Position numbers and translations under genes: made by a program. The notes under the pieces are model-generated. The model did not search any database. It worked only from the letters and a program-made list of their open reading frames with translations, and had not been told where the DNA came from. Source: Rhodospirillaceae bacterium (GTDB lineage Bacteria > Pseudomonadota > Alphaproteobacteria > MPNO01 > UBA2964). Taken from it: 64,000 bases of DNA. Below are positions 26,170 to 35,183 of this stretch, one piece after another; the stretch's first letter is position 1, and each line of letters starts with the position of its first letter. Where the stretch lies: NCBI GenBank assembly GCA_002720855.1, contig PBIN01000002.1:267930-331929 (forward strand). Reading direction: 5' to 3'.

Positions 26170-27522
26170 TCAAGTCCCAAACAGTGGCAAGATGGCTGCT
26201 GCCCCGGCAAACATCGCCGCGTCGTTGTCGCGGTAGCCGATAAGTTGCAGGCCAAGTGGCAATCCTTGCGTTTCAAGTACAGGAATCGAAAGGGCCGGAA
26301 CGCCAAGGAGCGATGTAAAGACGGTAAAGTTGGGATCGCCTGTCCAGCCGAGGCCCTCCGGCGCTGCATCTGGCGCTGCGAGTGTTGCGCTGACGTCACA
26401 ATGCTCCGCAAGTGAGGCATGAATGGCCCGGACTTCATCGCGGCGCTTGATGCACTCGACATACTGCTCTTGATTCATTTCGTTTGCCTGGTCTAACCGC
26501 TCACGCGCACTTTCGCTTAATTTGCTTGGATCCATATCGCGGCTATACGTGTTTAAAGGCCAACGGCCTTCCCACGCATTGATGTCTCGCGACAACGGAT
26601 TTGCATCGGCTATTGCCTGCTCAACGGCTTCAACCGCCTCACTGGACTCGCGATCAATCAATGTGATGCCGGCACCACTCAAAACATCACGCGCTTTTTG
26701 CAGTTGTTGCTTGGCATCGTCGGTTGCCGCTTCCCAGCCCGCGGTTTGCAATACAGCGACGGTCTTAGGCATATCAGCATTTGGCAGGTCCATCGGTCCC
26801 ATAAGTCCGGGGTATCCTGGGTCACCGCCAGCACGAGAGGACATTTCGCGCGCCATTCTCCAGACATCCGTCAAGGTGGCGGCAATTGCGCCAGTACAGC
26901 TTTGGCTGAAATCGTCAAAACTTCCTCCGCGACTTATGCCACCGAGTGTTGGTTTATATCCAAACGCACCGCAATAGCTTGCAGGGCGGATGGTTGAACC
27001 AATGACTTGAGAAGCTGTGGCTCCGGCAATCATGCCGCAACCTACCGCAGCGGCAGATCCACTACTGGAGCCGCCCGGTGTGCGGTCGGTGTCATAAGGA
27101 TTGCGCGTCCCGCGAGGCTGCGTTGCCGCGAATTCTGTCGTTACCGTCTTTCCGACTACGACAGCACCGGCTTCACGGAGTGCAGCGACGGCTGCGCAGT
27201 CACGGCCCATGTTCCAGCCAACGAATAAGGGCGATCCCTGTTCAGTGACCATGTCAGCGGTTTCCATGACATCCTTGACGCCAACCGGCATACCGTCGAT
27301 TTGAGAGAGAGGGTTTCCGTCTTTCCAACGGGCTGTCGACTCATCAGCAGCGGCACGAGCGCCCTCAAGATTGGTTGCGACAAAGGCGCCAATGGTGCCT
27401 TCATGTGCATCGATAACTTCGATACATCTCTCCAGATAATCGCGCGGTGTGTCGCTGCCGTCAGCGAAGGCAGCGGTTACGGAATGGAATGGACGGACTT
27501 TGGGGTTGATGCCATCTGACAT
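26170..27522 (-). CDS. Amidase signature family hydrolase
   Basis: Amidase of 450 residues with the Ser-cisSer-Lys triad. The lysine is in PVGKDVME-like GVKDVM at about residue 82, the cis-serine in PGGSSSGSAA, and the nucleophile in VIGSTIRPA. It hydrolyses an acyl amide, and substrates vary widely in this family. It sits between the DHP-decarboxylase-like gene at 27550 and dienelactone hydrolase, all on the minus strand and closely spaced. A second amidase of the same superfamily lies at 29901-31391. Both suggest that an amide or carbamoyl compound is processed in this region. Confidence 0.92.
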   Translation of the reverse strand: MSDGINPKVRPFHSVTAAFADGSDTPRDYLERCIEVIDAHEGTIGAFVATNLEGARAAADESTARWKDGNPLSQIDGMPVGVKDVMETADMVTEQGSPLFVGWNMGRDCAAVAALREAGAVVVGKTVTTEFAATQPRGTRNPYDTDRTPGGSSSGSAAAVGCGMIAGATASQVIGSTIRPASYCGAFGYKPTLGGISRGGSFDDFSQSCTGAIAATLTDVWRMAREMSSRAGGDPGYPGLMGPMDLPNADMPKTVAVLQTAGWEAATDDAKQQLQKARDVLSGAGITLIDRESSEAVEAVEQAIADANPLSRDINAWEGRWPLNTYSRDMDPSKLSESARERLDQANEMNQEQYVECIKRRDEVRAIHASLAEHCDVSATLAAPDAAPEGLGWTGDPNFTVFTSLLGVPALSIPVLETQGLPLGLQLIGYRDNDAAMFAGAAAILPLFGT

Positions 27523-27549
27523 GGGAATTCTCTCTTTCTGGTAATTTAT

Positions 27550-28488
27550 TTAACCGACGAGGTCGTGTGTGCCTTCAGCGAAAAGCTCTTCGACGCTGAA
27601 TTTGCGCGGTGTGATACGTTGATCGTAGGCTGTTTGCGTTAATGCTTCCAAAGCGAGCCGATTTGGCTCAACCCCATAGGGGAACGGATCACCGCCGACA
27701 CCGTTTTCAAGCTCAACCGTAAGGGCGTCTTCCGCAGAAAGATCGCCTTCTCTGTTGATGGAGGCCAAGTAGGCGTCTTTGGAAGATTTCAACGCGTTGA
27801 ACAAATCAACCGCCAGGTCAGGATACTGTTCCAACAGTTCGTCCCTGACGACGATTCCGTGATTGACGGGAAACACACCTGTTTTGTGATATGAGGCAAA
27901 ACCAGCTGCTTTTGGGTCGCCAATGAGCGGCTGAACACCCTCGATTGGCTCCGGCAGGGTTCCCACCGCGCCGACAATATCGCCATTTCCGAAGAGGTCT
28001 TTGAAATCTTTGCCCATTGAATTGTAGTCAGCAAAGTCGGGAAGCGTGAATTCCCCAACGTGCTCGTCATCGGTGCATGTCCATTGCACCTTGCTGAGAT
28101 CGACATCGTATTCCGAACTTAAAACATACCGCGCCCAAACACCTGTCGTAACAGTATAGCCGCGGACGATACCTGCCGTTTTGCCTTCCATATCCTTAGG
28201 GGCGCTGAGCCCGGCATTTGCGGCAACGTGAATTGCCTGGTGATGAAAATTTCGCGTGATAAAAAGCGGGAGAGCAGTGAATTTTTTGCCCACCGATTTG
28301 GCAGCGATATAGGTCGTGAAGGGCATTTCGCAGATGTCGTATGCCAATTCACGAACCATCTTTCGGGCCCAGACGAGAATATTCTCGGCTTCTGGAAATT
28401 CGAGTTCCAGATCGTCGTTAATTTTCGTCTGCGTCTTCATTTCACGCATCAGGCCGTAGCTTCGTGTCGGCACTACTAATTTTGGCAT
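27550..28488 (-). CDS. 4,5-dihydroxyphthalate decarboxylase-like protein (third binding-fold copy)
   Basis: 312-residue protein of the same fold as 23693-24685. It has LAYDICEMPFTTYIAA, TALPLFITRNFHHQAIH, DMEGKTAGIVRGYTVTTG and VNHGIVVRDEL. The start at MPKLVVPTRSYG is chosen because AGGGA lies eight bases upstream; earlier in-frame starts extend through a region without conserved residues. No signal peptide is visible. It heads the minus-strand unit with amidase and dienelactone hydrolase, and is divergent from the ACMSD-like gene. Confidence 0.88.
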   Translation of the reverse strand: MPKLVVPTRSYGLMREMKTQTKINDDLELEFPEAENILVWARKMVRELAYDICEMPFTTYIAAKSVGKKFTALPLFITRNFHHQAIHVAANAGLSAPKDMEGKTAGIVRGYTVTTGVWARYVLSSEYDVDLSKVQWTCTDDEHVGEFTLPDFADYNSMGKDFKDLFGNGDIVGAVGTLPEPIEGVQPLIGDPKAAGFASYHKTGVFPVNHGIVVRDELLEQYPDLAVDLFNALKSSKDAYLASINREGDLSAEDALTVELENGVGGDPFPYGVEPNRLALEALTQTAYDQRITPRKFSVEELFAEGTHDLVG

Positions 28489-28648
28489 CGGGTCATCCCT
28501 CAAACATCTTATTTTCGATAACCTTTCCATACAGCAAATAGAGTGCCGCATCAAAGGAGTGGGTGAGTTTCACGCTGGACAAACAACGGGTTTTGCCCAC
28601 AAAATACCTACAACAAGAATTAATCAATACAGAGGTGAGTGCTTTACA

Positions 28649-29821
28649 ATGGACAGCAATATCAATGCCTATGATGGCGACGGCCACGTTGAAGAGTGGG
28701 AAGAAACCTTTTCCGATAAATACCTGGACCCCGAATTTCGGGATCGTCGACCAACAGTAGTTGAGACCGGCGAGAACGAACGCGATTACAAGTGGGACAT
28801 CGAAGGTGAGTTGTTCCGTATCGGCGGATCGCCCTCAAGTAAGGGCGGTGTTGTTTCTCTAGAGTATGAGAAAATGTCCAAGTGGCGGGGGTCGCATGAG
28901 AGTGGCGAATTCCATAGTGCCGCGCACCGTTTGGCGGTGATGGATGAAGAAGATACGCTTATCTCAGTCAACTATCCGACGCTTCTTTTGCAGTGGCCAA
29001 TTGCAAAGGATCCCAAACTAAATCAGGCGCTGACACGTGCGTACAATAATTGGGTCTGTGATATTTCGAGTCAGGCTCCGGACCGGCTTAAATGGGTGAC
29101 AGTGATCTGCCCAAGCGATCCCGAAGAAGCGGCGCGCGAAATGATCCGCACCCAGAAAATGGGGTCGGTCGGGGTCATGGTGCTCGGCGAGTACAATGAA
29201 AAGGGACTCGATCATCCAGACTTCGAGATTATCTGGCAGACGGCCAATGATATTGGCATGCCGGTAAATGTGCATCCAGGGACCGGTGCCTTGAAGGCCT
29301 GGGAAGACTACCCGAGTGTTGCCGCCGATCAGTTCCTGATGTCGGTTGTGCGCGGTTTCAAGACGATTTGCAGCACGGGCATTCTTGACCGCTATCCAGA
29401 CGTCAAGGTTTCGTTCCTGGAAACCGGTTGTACCTGGGTCGATTTCGCTATCGAGGTCATGGACTTCACGCTCGATACTATTCGCGAGCGTATCGAGCAT
29501 GATGCCTTGCGCGCTGAACATATGCCGATCATCGAACGCGGCTTGCCGAAAATGACGCCTGAGGAATATATCAAGGCCGGGCGTATCTTTATCGGCTTTG
29601 AGGTCGACGACGATCTGCTGCCATACATGATCAACAAGTACGGCACGGATTGCTGGGTCTATGCCAGCGATATCCCCCACGCTCATCGCCTGGTTGATTC
29701 ACCGAAACACGTGCTTAACCGCCCCGATGTGACGGATGAGGCCAAGGAAAAAATCCTGTGGCATGGCACAGCCAAGCTTTATGGCTTTGATTTACCGGAC
29801 GAAAAAACCAAAGCCGCCTGA
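28649..29821 (+). CDS. Amidohydrolase-2 family protein (ACMSD-like)
   Basis: 390-residue metal-dependent hydrolase or decarboxylase. DGDGHVEE provides the first ligands, then VHPGTG and the aspartate in ASDIPHAH. The core matches the amidohydrolase-2 group that includes aminocarboxymuconate semialdehyde decarboxylase and non-oxidative aromatic acid decarboxylases such as LigW-like enzymes. The ATG has GAGGTGAG upstream; a longer in-frame extension is unconserved. It is divergent from the 27550 gene and could be another decarboxylation step. Confidence 0.88.
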   Translation: MDSNINAYDGDGHVEEWEETFSDKYLDPEFRDRRPTVVETGENERDYKWDIEGELFRIGGSPSSKGGVVSLEYEKMSKWRGSHESGEFHSAAHRLAVMDEEDTLISVNYPTLLLQWPIAKDPKLNQALTRAYNNWVCDISSQAPDRLKWVTVICPSDPEEAAREMIRTQKMGSVGVMVLGEYNEKGLDHPDFEIIWQTANDIGMPVNVHPGTGALKAWEDYPSVAADQFLMSVVRGFKTICSTGILDRYPDVKVSFLETGCTWVDFAIEVMDFTLDTIRERIEHDALRAEHMPIIERGLPKMTPEEYIKAGRIFIGFEVDDDLLPYMINKYGTDCWVYASDIPHAHRLVDSPKHVLNRPDVTDEAKEKILWHGTAKLYGFDLPDEKTKAA

Positions 29822-29898
29822 CGCTAACCAACGAGTTCGCAGGCTATATCGGCAATCTATACGCCCCGTCCGCTGAGGCTGGCGTTGGCAAATAGCGT
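29821..29898. repeat. Long-range inverted repeat between convergent genes
   Basis: ACGCTA and CCAACG at 29821-29833 are the inverse complement of CGTTGG and TAGCGT at 29883-29898. A long stem-loop could form in the gap between the ACMSD-like and amidase genes. There is no T-run, so an intrinsic terminator is not demonstrated. Confidence 0.4.
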
Positions 29899-29900
29899 AT

Positions 29901-31391
29901 TTAGGGTGCGCACTCCGGGATACGCCGGTGATTTGTCGCCTGCTCATAGGCATAGGCAAACCGGATCATATTTTCATCATCATATGGTCTGCCTAAGAAG
30001 GTGATGCCGCCGGGCAGATTGTCTGACGTAAATCCAGCTGGAACGACCACCGATGGCACGAAAATCAAGAACGTGTTGATATGTGGTGCACCCCACTGGT
30101 CGATATAGGGTGGGTTTACACCATCCTTGATCAGTGTTGGTTGATGTTCCACGGCTTTGTGGACAATGGCGTCCAATTTGTGATCTGCCATTACCGCCAG
30201 GAACCGAGTCATGAGCAAATCTCGAGCATGTAGATATTTGCCCCATTCAGCGCTGGTATCCTCATTTTTCCAGCGCAATTGCACACCGTGTGCCGTTTCC
30301 TTAAAGAGGGGTGAGGCCATAATCTCTGCCCGGGATTTAAAGGGTGGATTAGCAGTGCCTGCGGCATAATCGGCATACGATTGATTTTCGTCGTCGTTAC
30401 TGCGAGCGCGCTGGGCCAACAGGTCATTTAGTCCGGGAATTTCGACCGGATCGACGATATCGGCACCGGCATTTGCCAAATCATCAACTGCGCTGTCGAA
30501 AACGGCGGTGATTTTTGCAAAGTCATCGGAGTCTGGTTCCGCCCGATGACCCATGGATTCCCGCAAAATGCCAATTCGAGCGCCTTTCAGGGCATTTTTG
30601 TCGAGGAGAGCAGCATAGCTCTCGGGTGTTTTACCCACGCCCCGTGCCGTTATCGGATCTGCAGGGTCATATCCCACCATGCAATCGAGAAGTTTTGCGA
30701 GGTCAGTGACCGTACGAGACATTGGACCCAGCGAACCATTGATCATCGGCCATCCCGCATAAACACCATGGCGGCTGACCAGTCCTGCAGTTGGACGCAT
30801 GCCAGCAACACCATTCCAGATAGAAGGACGCCTGATCGAGGCAAAACCCTCCTGACCTATACAAATCGTCGCAAAATTGGCGGAAACGGCTGCACCTGAA
30901 CCGCCTGACGATCCTCCAGCGGTTCTTTCCTGGTCATAGACATTACGGGTTGAGCCAAATAACGAGCCATGAGTATCGCCGGCACCCATCTCTCCGAGTG
31001 CCGCTTTGCCGAGGAAAATTGCGCCCGCTTCCTTGAGTTTAGCGGCGATCGTGCAGTCCCGTCCGGGGTTGTGATCCTTGAACATGACGGAACCCATGGT
31101 CGTCGGCATACCGTCTACATCAGCCTGGTCCTTCATCAGAAGGGGGATACCGTGTAAGGGGCCGACCATGCCACCGTCAGCCAGTGCTTTATCGAGCCGA
31201 TCGGCGTCCTCCAAAGCGTGCGGATTGATCGAGATCACCGAGTTAATTTGCGGGCCGTTTTTGTCATATGCCTCAATTCTGTCGAGATAGGTTTGAACCA
31301 ATTGCCGAGCGGTCAATTGACCATCCTGAAAGGCTTCATGAATATCGGAAATTGTCGTATCGATTATATCGAATGTATTAGATGAAGACAT
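29901..31391 (-). CDS. Amidase signature family hydrolase
   Basis: Amidase of 496 residues. The catalytic lysine is in PLLMKDQAD, the serine-rich linker is AGGSSGGSGAA, and EGFASIRRPS carries the position normally TSGSIR in this family. In this second motif the nucleophile region reads GFASIRRP, with serine retained. The last residues are ECAP. It begins two bases after the end of the CoA ligase gene on the same strand, indicating cotranscription. Longer than the 26170 amidase and only distantly related to it. Confidence 0.9.
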   Translation of the reverse strand: MSSSNTFDIIDTTISDIHEAFQDGQLTARQLVQTYLDRIEAYDKNGPQINSVISINPHALEDADRLDKALADGGMVGPLHGIPLLMKDQADVDGMPTTMGSVMFKDHNPGRDCTIAAKLKEAGAIFLGKAALGEMGAGDTHGSLFGSTRNVYDQERTAGGSSGGSGAAVSANFATICIGQEGFASIRRPSIWNGVAGMRPTAGLVSRHGVYAGWPMINGSLGPMSRTVTDLAKLLDCMVGYDPADPITARGVGKTPESYAALLDKNALKGARIGILRESMGHRAEPDSDDFAKITAVFDSAVDDLANAGADIVDPVEIPGLNDLLAQRARSNDDENQSYADYAAGTANPPFKSRAEIMASPLFKETAHGVQLRWKNEDTSAEWGKYLHARDLLMTRFLAVMADHKLDAIVHKAVEHQPTLIKDGVNPPYIDQWGAPHINTFLIFVPSVVVPAGFTSDNLPGGITFLGRPYDDENMIRFAYAYEQATNHRRIPECAP

Positions 31392-31393
31392 GA

Positions 31394-33055
31394 TTATAAC
31401 CTATTTAAAAAATTTAAATATTGTTCCGCGCGCTCACGTTCCAACTGACGCAAGGCGCCGCGTTGAATTTTACCCGTTGGCGTATGTGGCAGCTCATCGA
31501 CAAATTCGATCGCACGCGGATATTTGAAGGCTGAAATTTGCGATTTAACGAAGTCCTGTAATTCGCCGATGAGCGGATCGCCAGCTGCGTTTTTGTCCCG
31601 CAATTCGATAAATGCTTTGACGACCTGGCCGCGATCTTTATCGGGTGAGCCCACCACTGCAACTTCCCGGATTGCCGAATGTTCCATGAGGACCGCTTCA
31701 ACTTCCAGGCCGGAGACATTGTAGCCTCCGGTGAGGATCATATCGTCGGTTCGCGCTTCATAGGAGAAATAGCCTTCTTCGTCACGGATACAGAGATCTC
31801 CCGAAAGATTCCAGCCGTCGCGGATATAGGCTTTTTGACGGTCTATATCGTCCAGATATCGGCATCCGTTCGGTCCCTTGACGATCATTTGACCGATTTC
31901 GCCAGGTTTCGTGTCGTTAAATTCCTCATCAACGACCCGGACTTCAAAGCCTGGAACTGCTTTGCCAATCAAACCGGGGCGAATGTCGTCGCCAGAGGCG
32001 GATATAAAAATATGGAGCAGTTCGGAAATACCGAGGCCGTTAATAATGCGAACACCGGTCTTTTCTTCCCAACCATGGAAAACCGCGGGTGCTAGGGGTT
32101 CCCCTCCCGCGACGCACAGTCGGAGCGACGAAGTATCGTACTTGTCGATTTCATCAAGCATCAGCTTGTAACCGGAAGGAGTCGAAAAACAGACGGTGGC
32201 TTTAAATTTTTCGATCGTCTGGAGAAGCACCTCTGGCGTTGCGCGTTCAACAATCACCGTTGACGCACCAAACCGCATCGTATCGGTCATATAGGCACAT
32301 AAACCGTATAAAAATGCGATTTGCGGGCTGCCACAAACGATATCGTCCGGTTGAATTTTAACGACATAACGGATGAAGGTATCCGCGACTGCCAATATAT
32401 CCCGATGAAAGTGCAGTGTTCCCTTAGGGGTTCCGGTGGAACCGGAGGTAAATCCAATGACGCAAGGATCGCAGGCTGAGGTGTCGACGTTTTCAAATTC
32501 TGTCGACTTTTGGCCCATTAGTTTGTCCAGGGATTTAGCGCTTTCGTCCCCGAAATACAGAATGTCTCTTAGATCGTCAGATTTTTTGCCAGCCGCGGCA
32601 ATATCGTCAGAGAGTTTAATATCCGAAATCGCCAGATTTACACGTGCTTTACCTAGCATGTAGACCAACTCGCGTTCGCGAAGCACGGGCATTGTCGCGA
32701 TTGCGATACCGCCGACCTTAATAACCGCGAACCAGGATGCAATAAGCATTGGATGGTTCCCGGACCGCAGCAAAACTCTTTCGCCCGGTACCATGCCGTA
32801 ATCTTCTACAAGGACATTGGCAATTTGGTTGGAGCGCTCGAGAAGATCAGTGTACGTCCATATTTCTTCGCCAAAATAGATCATTGGTTTATCGGCGCAC
32901 CCGCTGGCTACCATGTTGTCGAGTAGCTCTGTCGCAACATTCATCCGTTCGGGATAGGCGGCGAGCTCCGGAAGCACCGAATAGTCCATATCTGGCCACA
33001 TCTCTTCAGGTGGCATGTTGTCGATGATGAAGGTGTCTTGATGCGCGGTGGACAT
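31394..33055 (-). CDS. AMP-dependent aryl-CoA ligase (2-aminobenzoate/benzoate-CoA ligase-like)
   Basis: Adenylate-forming CoA ligase of 553 residues. The P-loop GFTSGSTGTPKG is near residue 220, and the C-terminal catalytic lysine is in PTGKIQRG. The N-terminal IIDNMPPEEMWPDMDY resembles 2-aminobenzoate-CoA and benzoate-CoA ligases, so an aromatic acid is the likely substrate. It activates the acid to its CoA thioester before reduction or oxygenation. It heads a two-gene unit with an amidase and is divergent from hyuB. Confidence 0.9.
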   Translation of the reverse strand: MSTAHQDTFIIDNMPPEEMWPDMDYSVLPELAAYPERMNVATELLDNMVASGCADKPMIYFGEEIWTYTDLLERSNQIANVLVEDYGMVPGERVLLRSGNHPMLIASWFAVIKVGGIAIATMPVLRERELVYMLGKARVNLAISDIKLSDDIAAAGKKSDDLRDILYFGDESAKSLDKLMGQKSTEFENVDTSACDPCVIGFTSGSTGTPKGTLHFHRDILAVADTFIRYVVKIQPDDIVCGSPQIAFLYGLCAYMTDTMRFGASTVIVERATPEVLLQTIEKFKATVCFSTPSGYKLMLDEIDKYDTSSLRLCVAGGEPLAPAVFHGWEEKTGVRIINGLGISELLHIFISASGDDIRPGLIGKAVPGFEVRVVDEEFNDTKPGEIGQMIVKGPNGCRYLDDIDRQKAYIRDGWNLSGDLCIRDEEGYFSYEARTDDMILTGGYNVSGLEVEAVLMEHSAIREVAVVGSPDKDRGQVVKAFIELRDKNAAGDPLIGELQDFVKSQISAFKYPRAIEFVDELPHTPTGKIQRGALRQLERERAEQYLNFLNRL

Positions 33056-33164
33056 GGAACTTAAGGCCTAGTGCATGGTGATTGCTGTGCACAGTAGTAC
33101 AAAAACGGTTGGTGCGCACAAGGACAGGTGCTAGCTTGCCCAGAAATATACGAAACGGAATTCA

Positions 33165-35183
33165 ATGAATCCGCTAATTCAGCTCGAGTTGATCCGCGAG
33201 TCTCTTGTGGCCGTGGTCAACGAAATGCGGGCCAATATCATCCATTCGTCCTATGCGGCGATAATTTATGAGGGTCACGACTTTTCCTGTGCGTTGATGT
33301 CTGCCGATGGCCGTCAAGTTGCGCAGGGATTGGCTGATCATCCGATTCATATCTTTGCCGTTCCATACTCCACACGCGAAGTCGTAAGAGCCTTTAAAGA
33401 CGATATCCATGAAGGTGATTTGTTCCTACACAATGATCCCTATACCGGTGGTACCCATTTGAACGATGTGCTGTTGCTGCATCCGGTTTTTCACGATGGA
33501 AAGCTGGCGCTATTTGCCGCAATGCGTTGCCATTGGAACGATGTCGGGGGCATGACGCCGGGTTCGCTATCGGGGCGGGTAAAGGAAATTTATCAAGAAG
33601 GTATTCGCATCACGCCGACTCGCATTTGCGAAAAGGGTGTGATGAACCAAGCTGTTCTCGATGCGCTGTTCAATAATATGCGGGGACCGGAAGAACGTAT
33701 TGGTGATTTTAATGCGATGCTGGGAACGGGCCGCAAAGCAGCGGAACATCTCGGCAGATTATTCAAGCGTTTCGGTGGAAACGGATTGTTGTACGGCGTT
33801 GAAGCGCTGATCGACCGATCAGAGCGGCAGATGCGGGCAAGGATTTCGGATTGCCCCGACGGTGACTATTTTGCCGAAGGATATATCGAAAGCGATGGAT
33901 CAAATCCTGAGCCATTGGTTGTCAGACTAAAGCTGACGGTGGACGGTGATTCCATCGGCGCTGATTTCACGGGGACCTCTGCGCAAACCAATGGGCCTAC
34001 CAATTGCGGCCCGGCAATGGCCTTCAATGCTGTTGGGACCATCGTCAAAGCATTCCTCGATCCCAAGACACCAATCAATCATGGCTCATTCAATCCGATT
34101 AGCGTCATCGCACCGGAAAAAAGTTTTATCAACGCTCGTGAAACAGCTCCCTGTGGCGGCATGGCTGAGGTTAAATTTCTGATCGACTCGGTAGTCGCTG
34201 CGGCAATGGGCCAGGTTGTTCCGGAAATGAGCGTTGGTGATCTCAAAGGGGGTGCCAATCACATTCACATTGCGGGTCCACGCGACGATGGCGGCACCTA
34301 CATTCATTACGAATGGCCTGCGGGTGGTACCGGAGCGTCAGCTGGCGTTGACGGCAGCAATGCGGTGCGGAGCTACAATGAAGGCGATTTTAATTCGATC
34401 CAATCGGTTGAGACTGTTGAGTCGCAATATCCTTTGCGCGTCGAACGCTGTGAAATCAGAACAGGTGCCTGTGGCGATGGAGAAAACCGAGGCGGTTTTG
34501 GCCTCAGGCGCGATATACGCATTTTGGATGAAACGGCTATGTTGTCTGTGCTCTCCGAAAAAAACGTTATCCCACCTTATGGCGTAGCAGGGGGCAGCAA
34601 TGGTGCTGCCAACCGTTTTGTTGTCGAGCGCGATGGTGACGTTATCGAGCCCTCCGACGTTCCCGGCAAGGTATCGGGTTTTGCGCTCCGGACCGATGAT
34701 ATTGTTCGCGAAGAGACGGCGGGCGGCGGCGGATATGGCGACCCATTAACCCGCAACCCGGAGAAAGTCGCAGAGGATATCAGGTTAGGGTATTTAACGA
34801 ATAATCAGGCGAAAATCCGATACGGTGTCATCGTTGGCAAGGACGGTGATATCGACGCCGCGGCAACGGCTAAAAAACGCGATGCACTTTCTACCAACCG
34901 AATTTCAGCAACGCTTGAGATCGCAAATGAAGATGACCTGGAGGGTCCAAGCCGCCGCATTCCAATTCCGACGAGCCTGGTGGAGAAACTGGATATTTCC
35001 GAGGGTGATCTAATCGAATTGCGTGGCAAGGCCGTTGCGCCACTGCGCGGTTGGGCGCGTGTTTCAGACGGTCAGGACGCGGTAATTGTTATCGGCCCAG
35101 TGGGTATCAAACTCCTCAATGCCAACCCCGGTGACACGGTTGAAGTCAGGGCCGTGCAAGCAGCCCCTGACGGTGTGCTGTAA
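33165..35183 (+). CDS. hyuB: Hydantoinase B / 5-oxoprolinase beta-like subunit with extra C-terminal barrel-like domain
   Basis: HyuB-type subunit of ATP-dependent cyclic amide hydrolases, 672 residues. The family core runs to about residue 565, with SYAAIIYEGHDFSCAL, FLHNDPYTGGTHLNDV, GGMAEVKF and AGGGGYGDPL. The last 100 residues are unusual: IPIPTSLVEKLDISEGDLIEL, shown here only in part, and NPGDTVEVRAV resemble the double-psi beta-barrel of CDC48/VAT N-domains. The stop TAA overlaps the hyuA start ATG by one base. It pairs with HyuA to hydrolyse a hydantoin, oxoproline or related lactam. Confidence 0.9.
   Translation: MNPLIQLELIRESLVAVVNEMRANIIHSSYAAIIYEGHDFSCALMSADGRQVAQGLADHPIHIFAVPYSTREVVRAFKDDIHEGDLFLHNDPYTGGTHLNDVLLLHPVFHDGKLALFAAMRCHWNDVGGMTPGSLSGRVKEIYQEGIRITPTRICEKGVMNQAVLDALFNNMRGPEERIGDFNAMLGTGRKAAEHLGRLFKRFGGNGLLYGVEALIDRSERQMRARISDCPDGDYFAEGYIESDGSNPEPLVVRLKLTVDGDSIGADFTGTSAQTNGPTNCGPAMAFNAVGTIVKAFLDPKTPINHGSFNPISVIAPEKSFINARETAPCGGMAEVKFLIDSVVAAAMGQVVPEMSVGDLKGGANHIHIAGPRDDGGTYIHYEWPAGGTGASAGVDGSNAVRSYNEGDFNSIQSVETVESQYPLRVERCEIRTGACGDGENRGGFGLRRDIRILDETAMLSVLSEKNVIPPYGVAGGSNGAANRFVVERDGDVIEPSDVPGKVSGFALRTDDIVREETAGGGGYGDPLTRNPEKVAEDIRLGYLTNNQAKIRYGVIVGKDGDIDAAATAKKRDALSTNRISATLEIANEDDLEGPSRRIPIPTSLVEKLDISEGDLIELRGKAVAPLRGWARVSDGQDAVIVIGPVGIKLLNANPGDTVEVRAVQAAPDGVL

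Noticed and set aside
29018-29686. Long open frame antisense to the ACMSD-like gene
   Set aside because: It lies entirely opposite a gene with clear family motifs and has no recognisable domain of its own.
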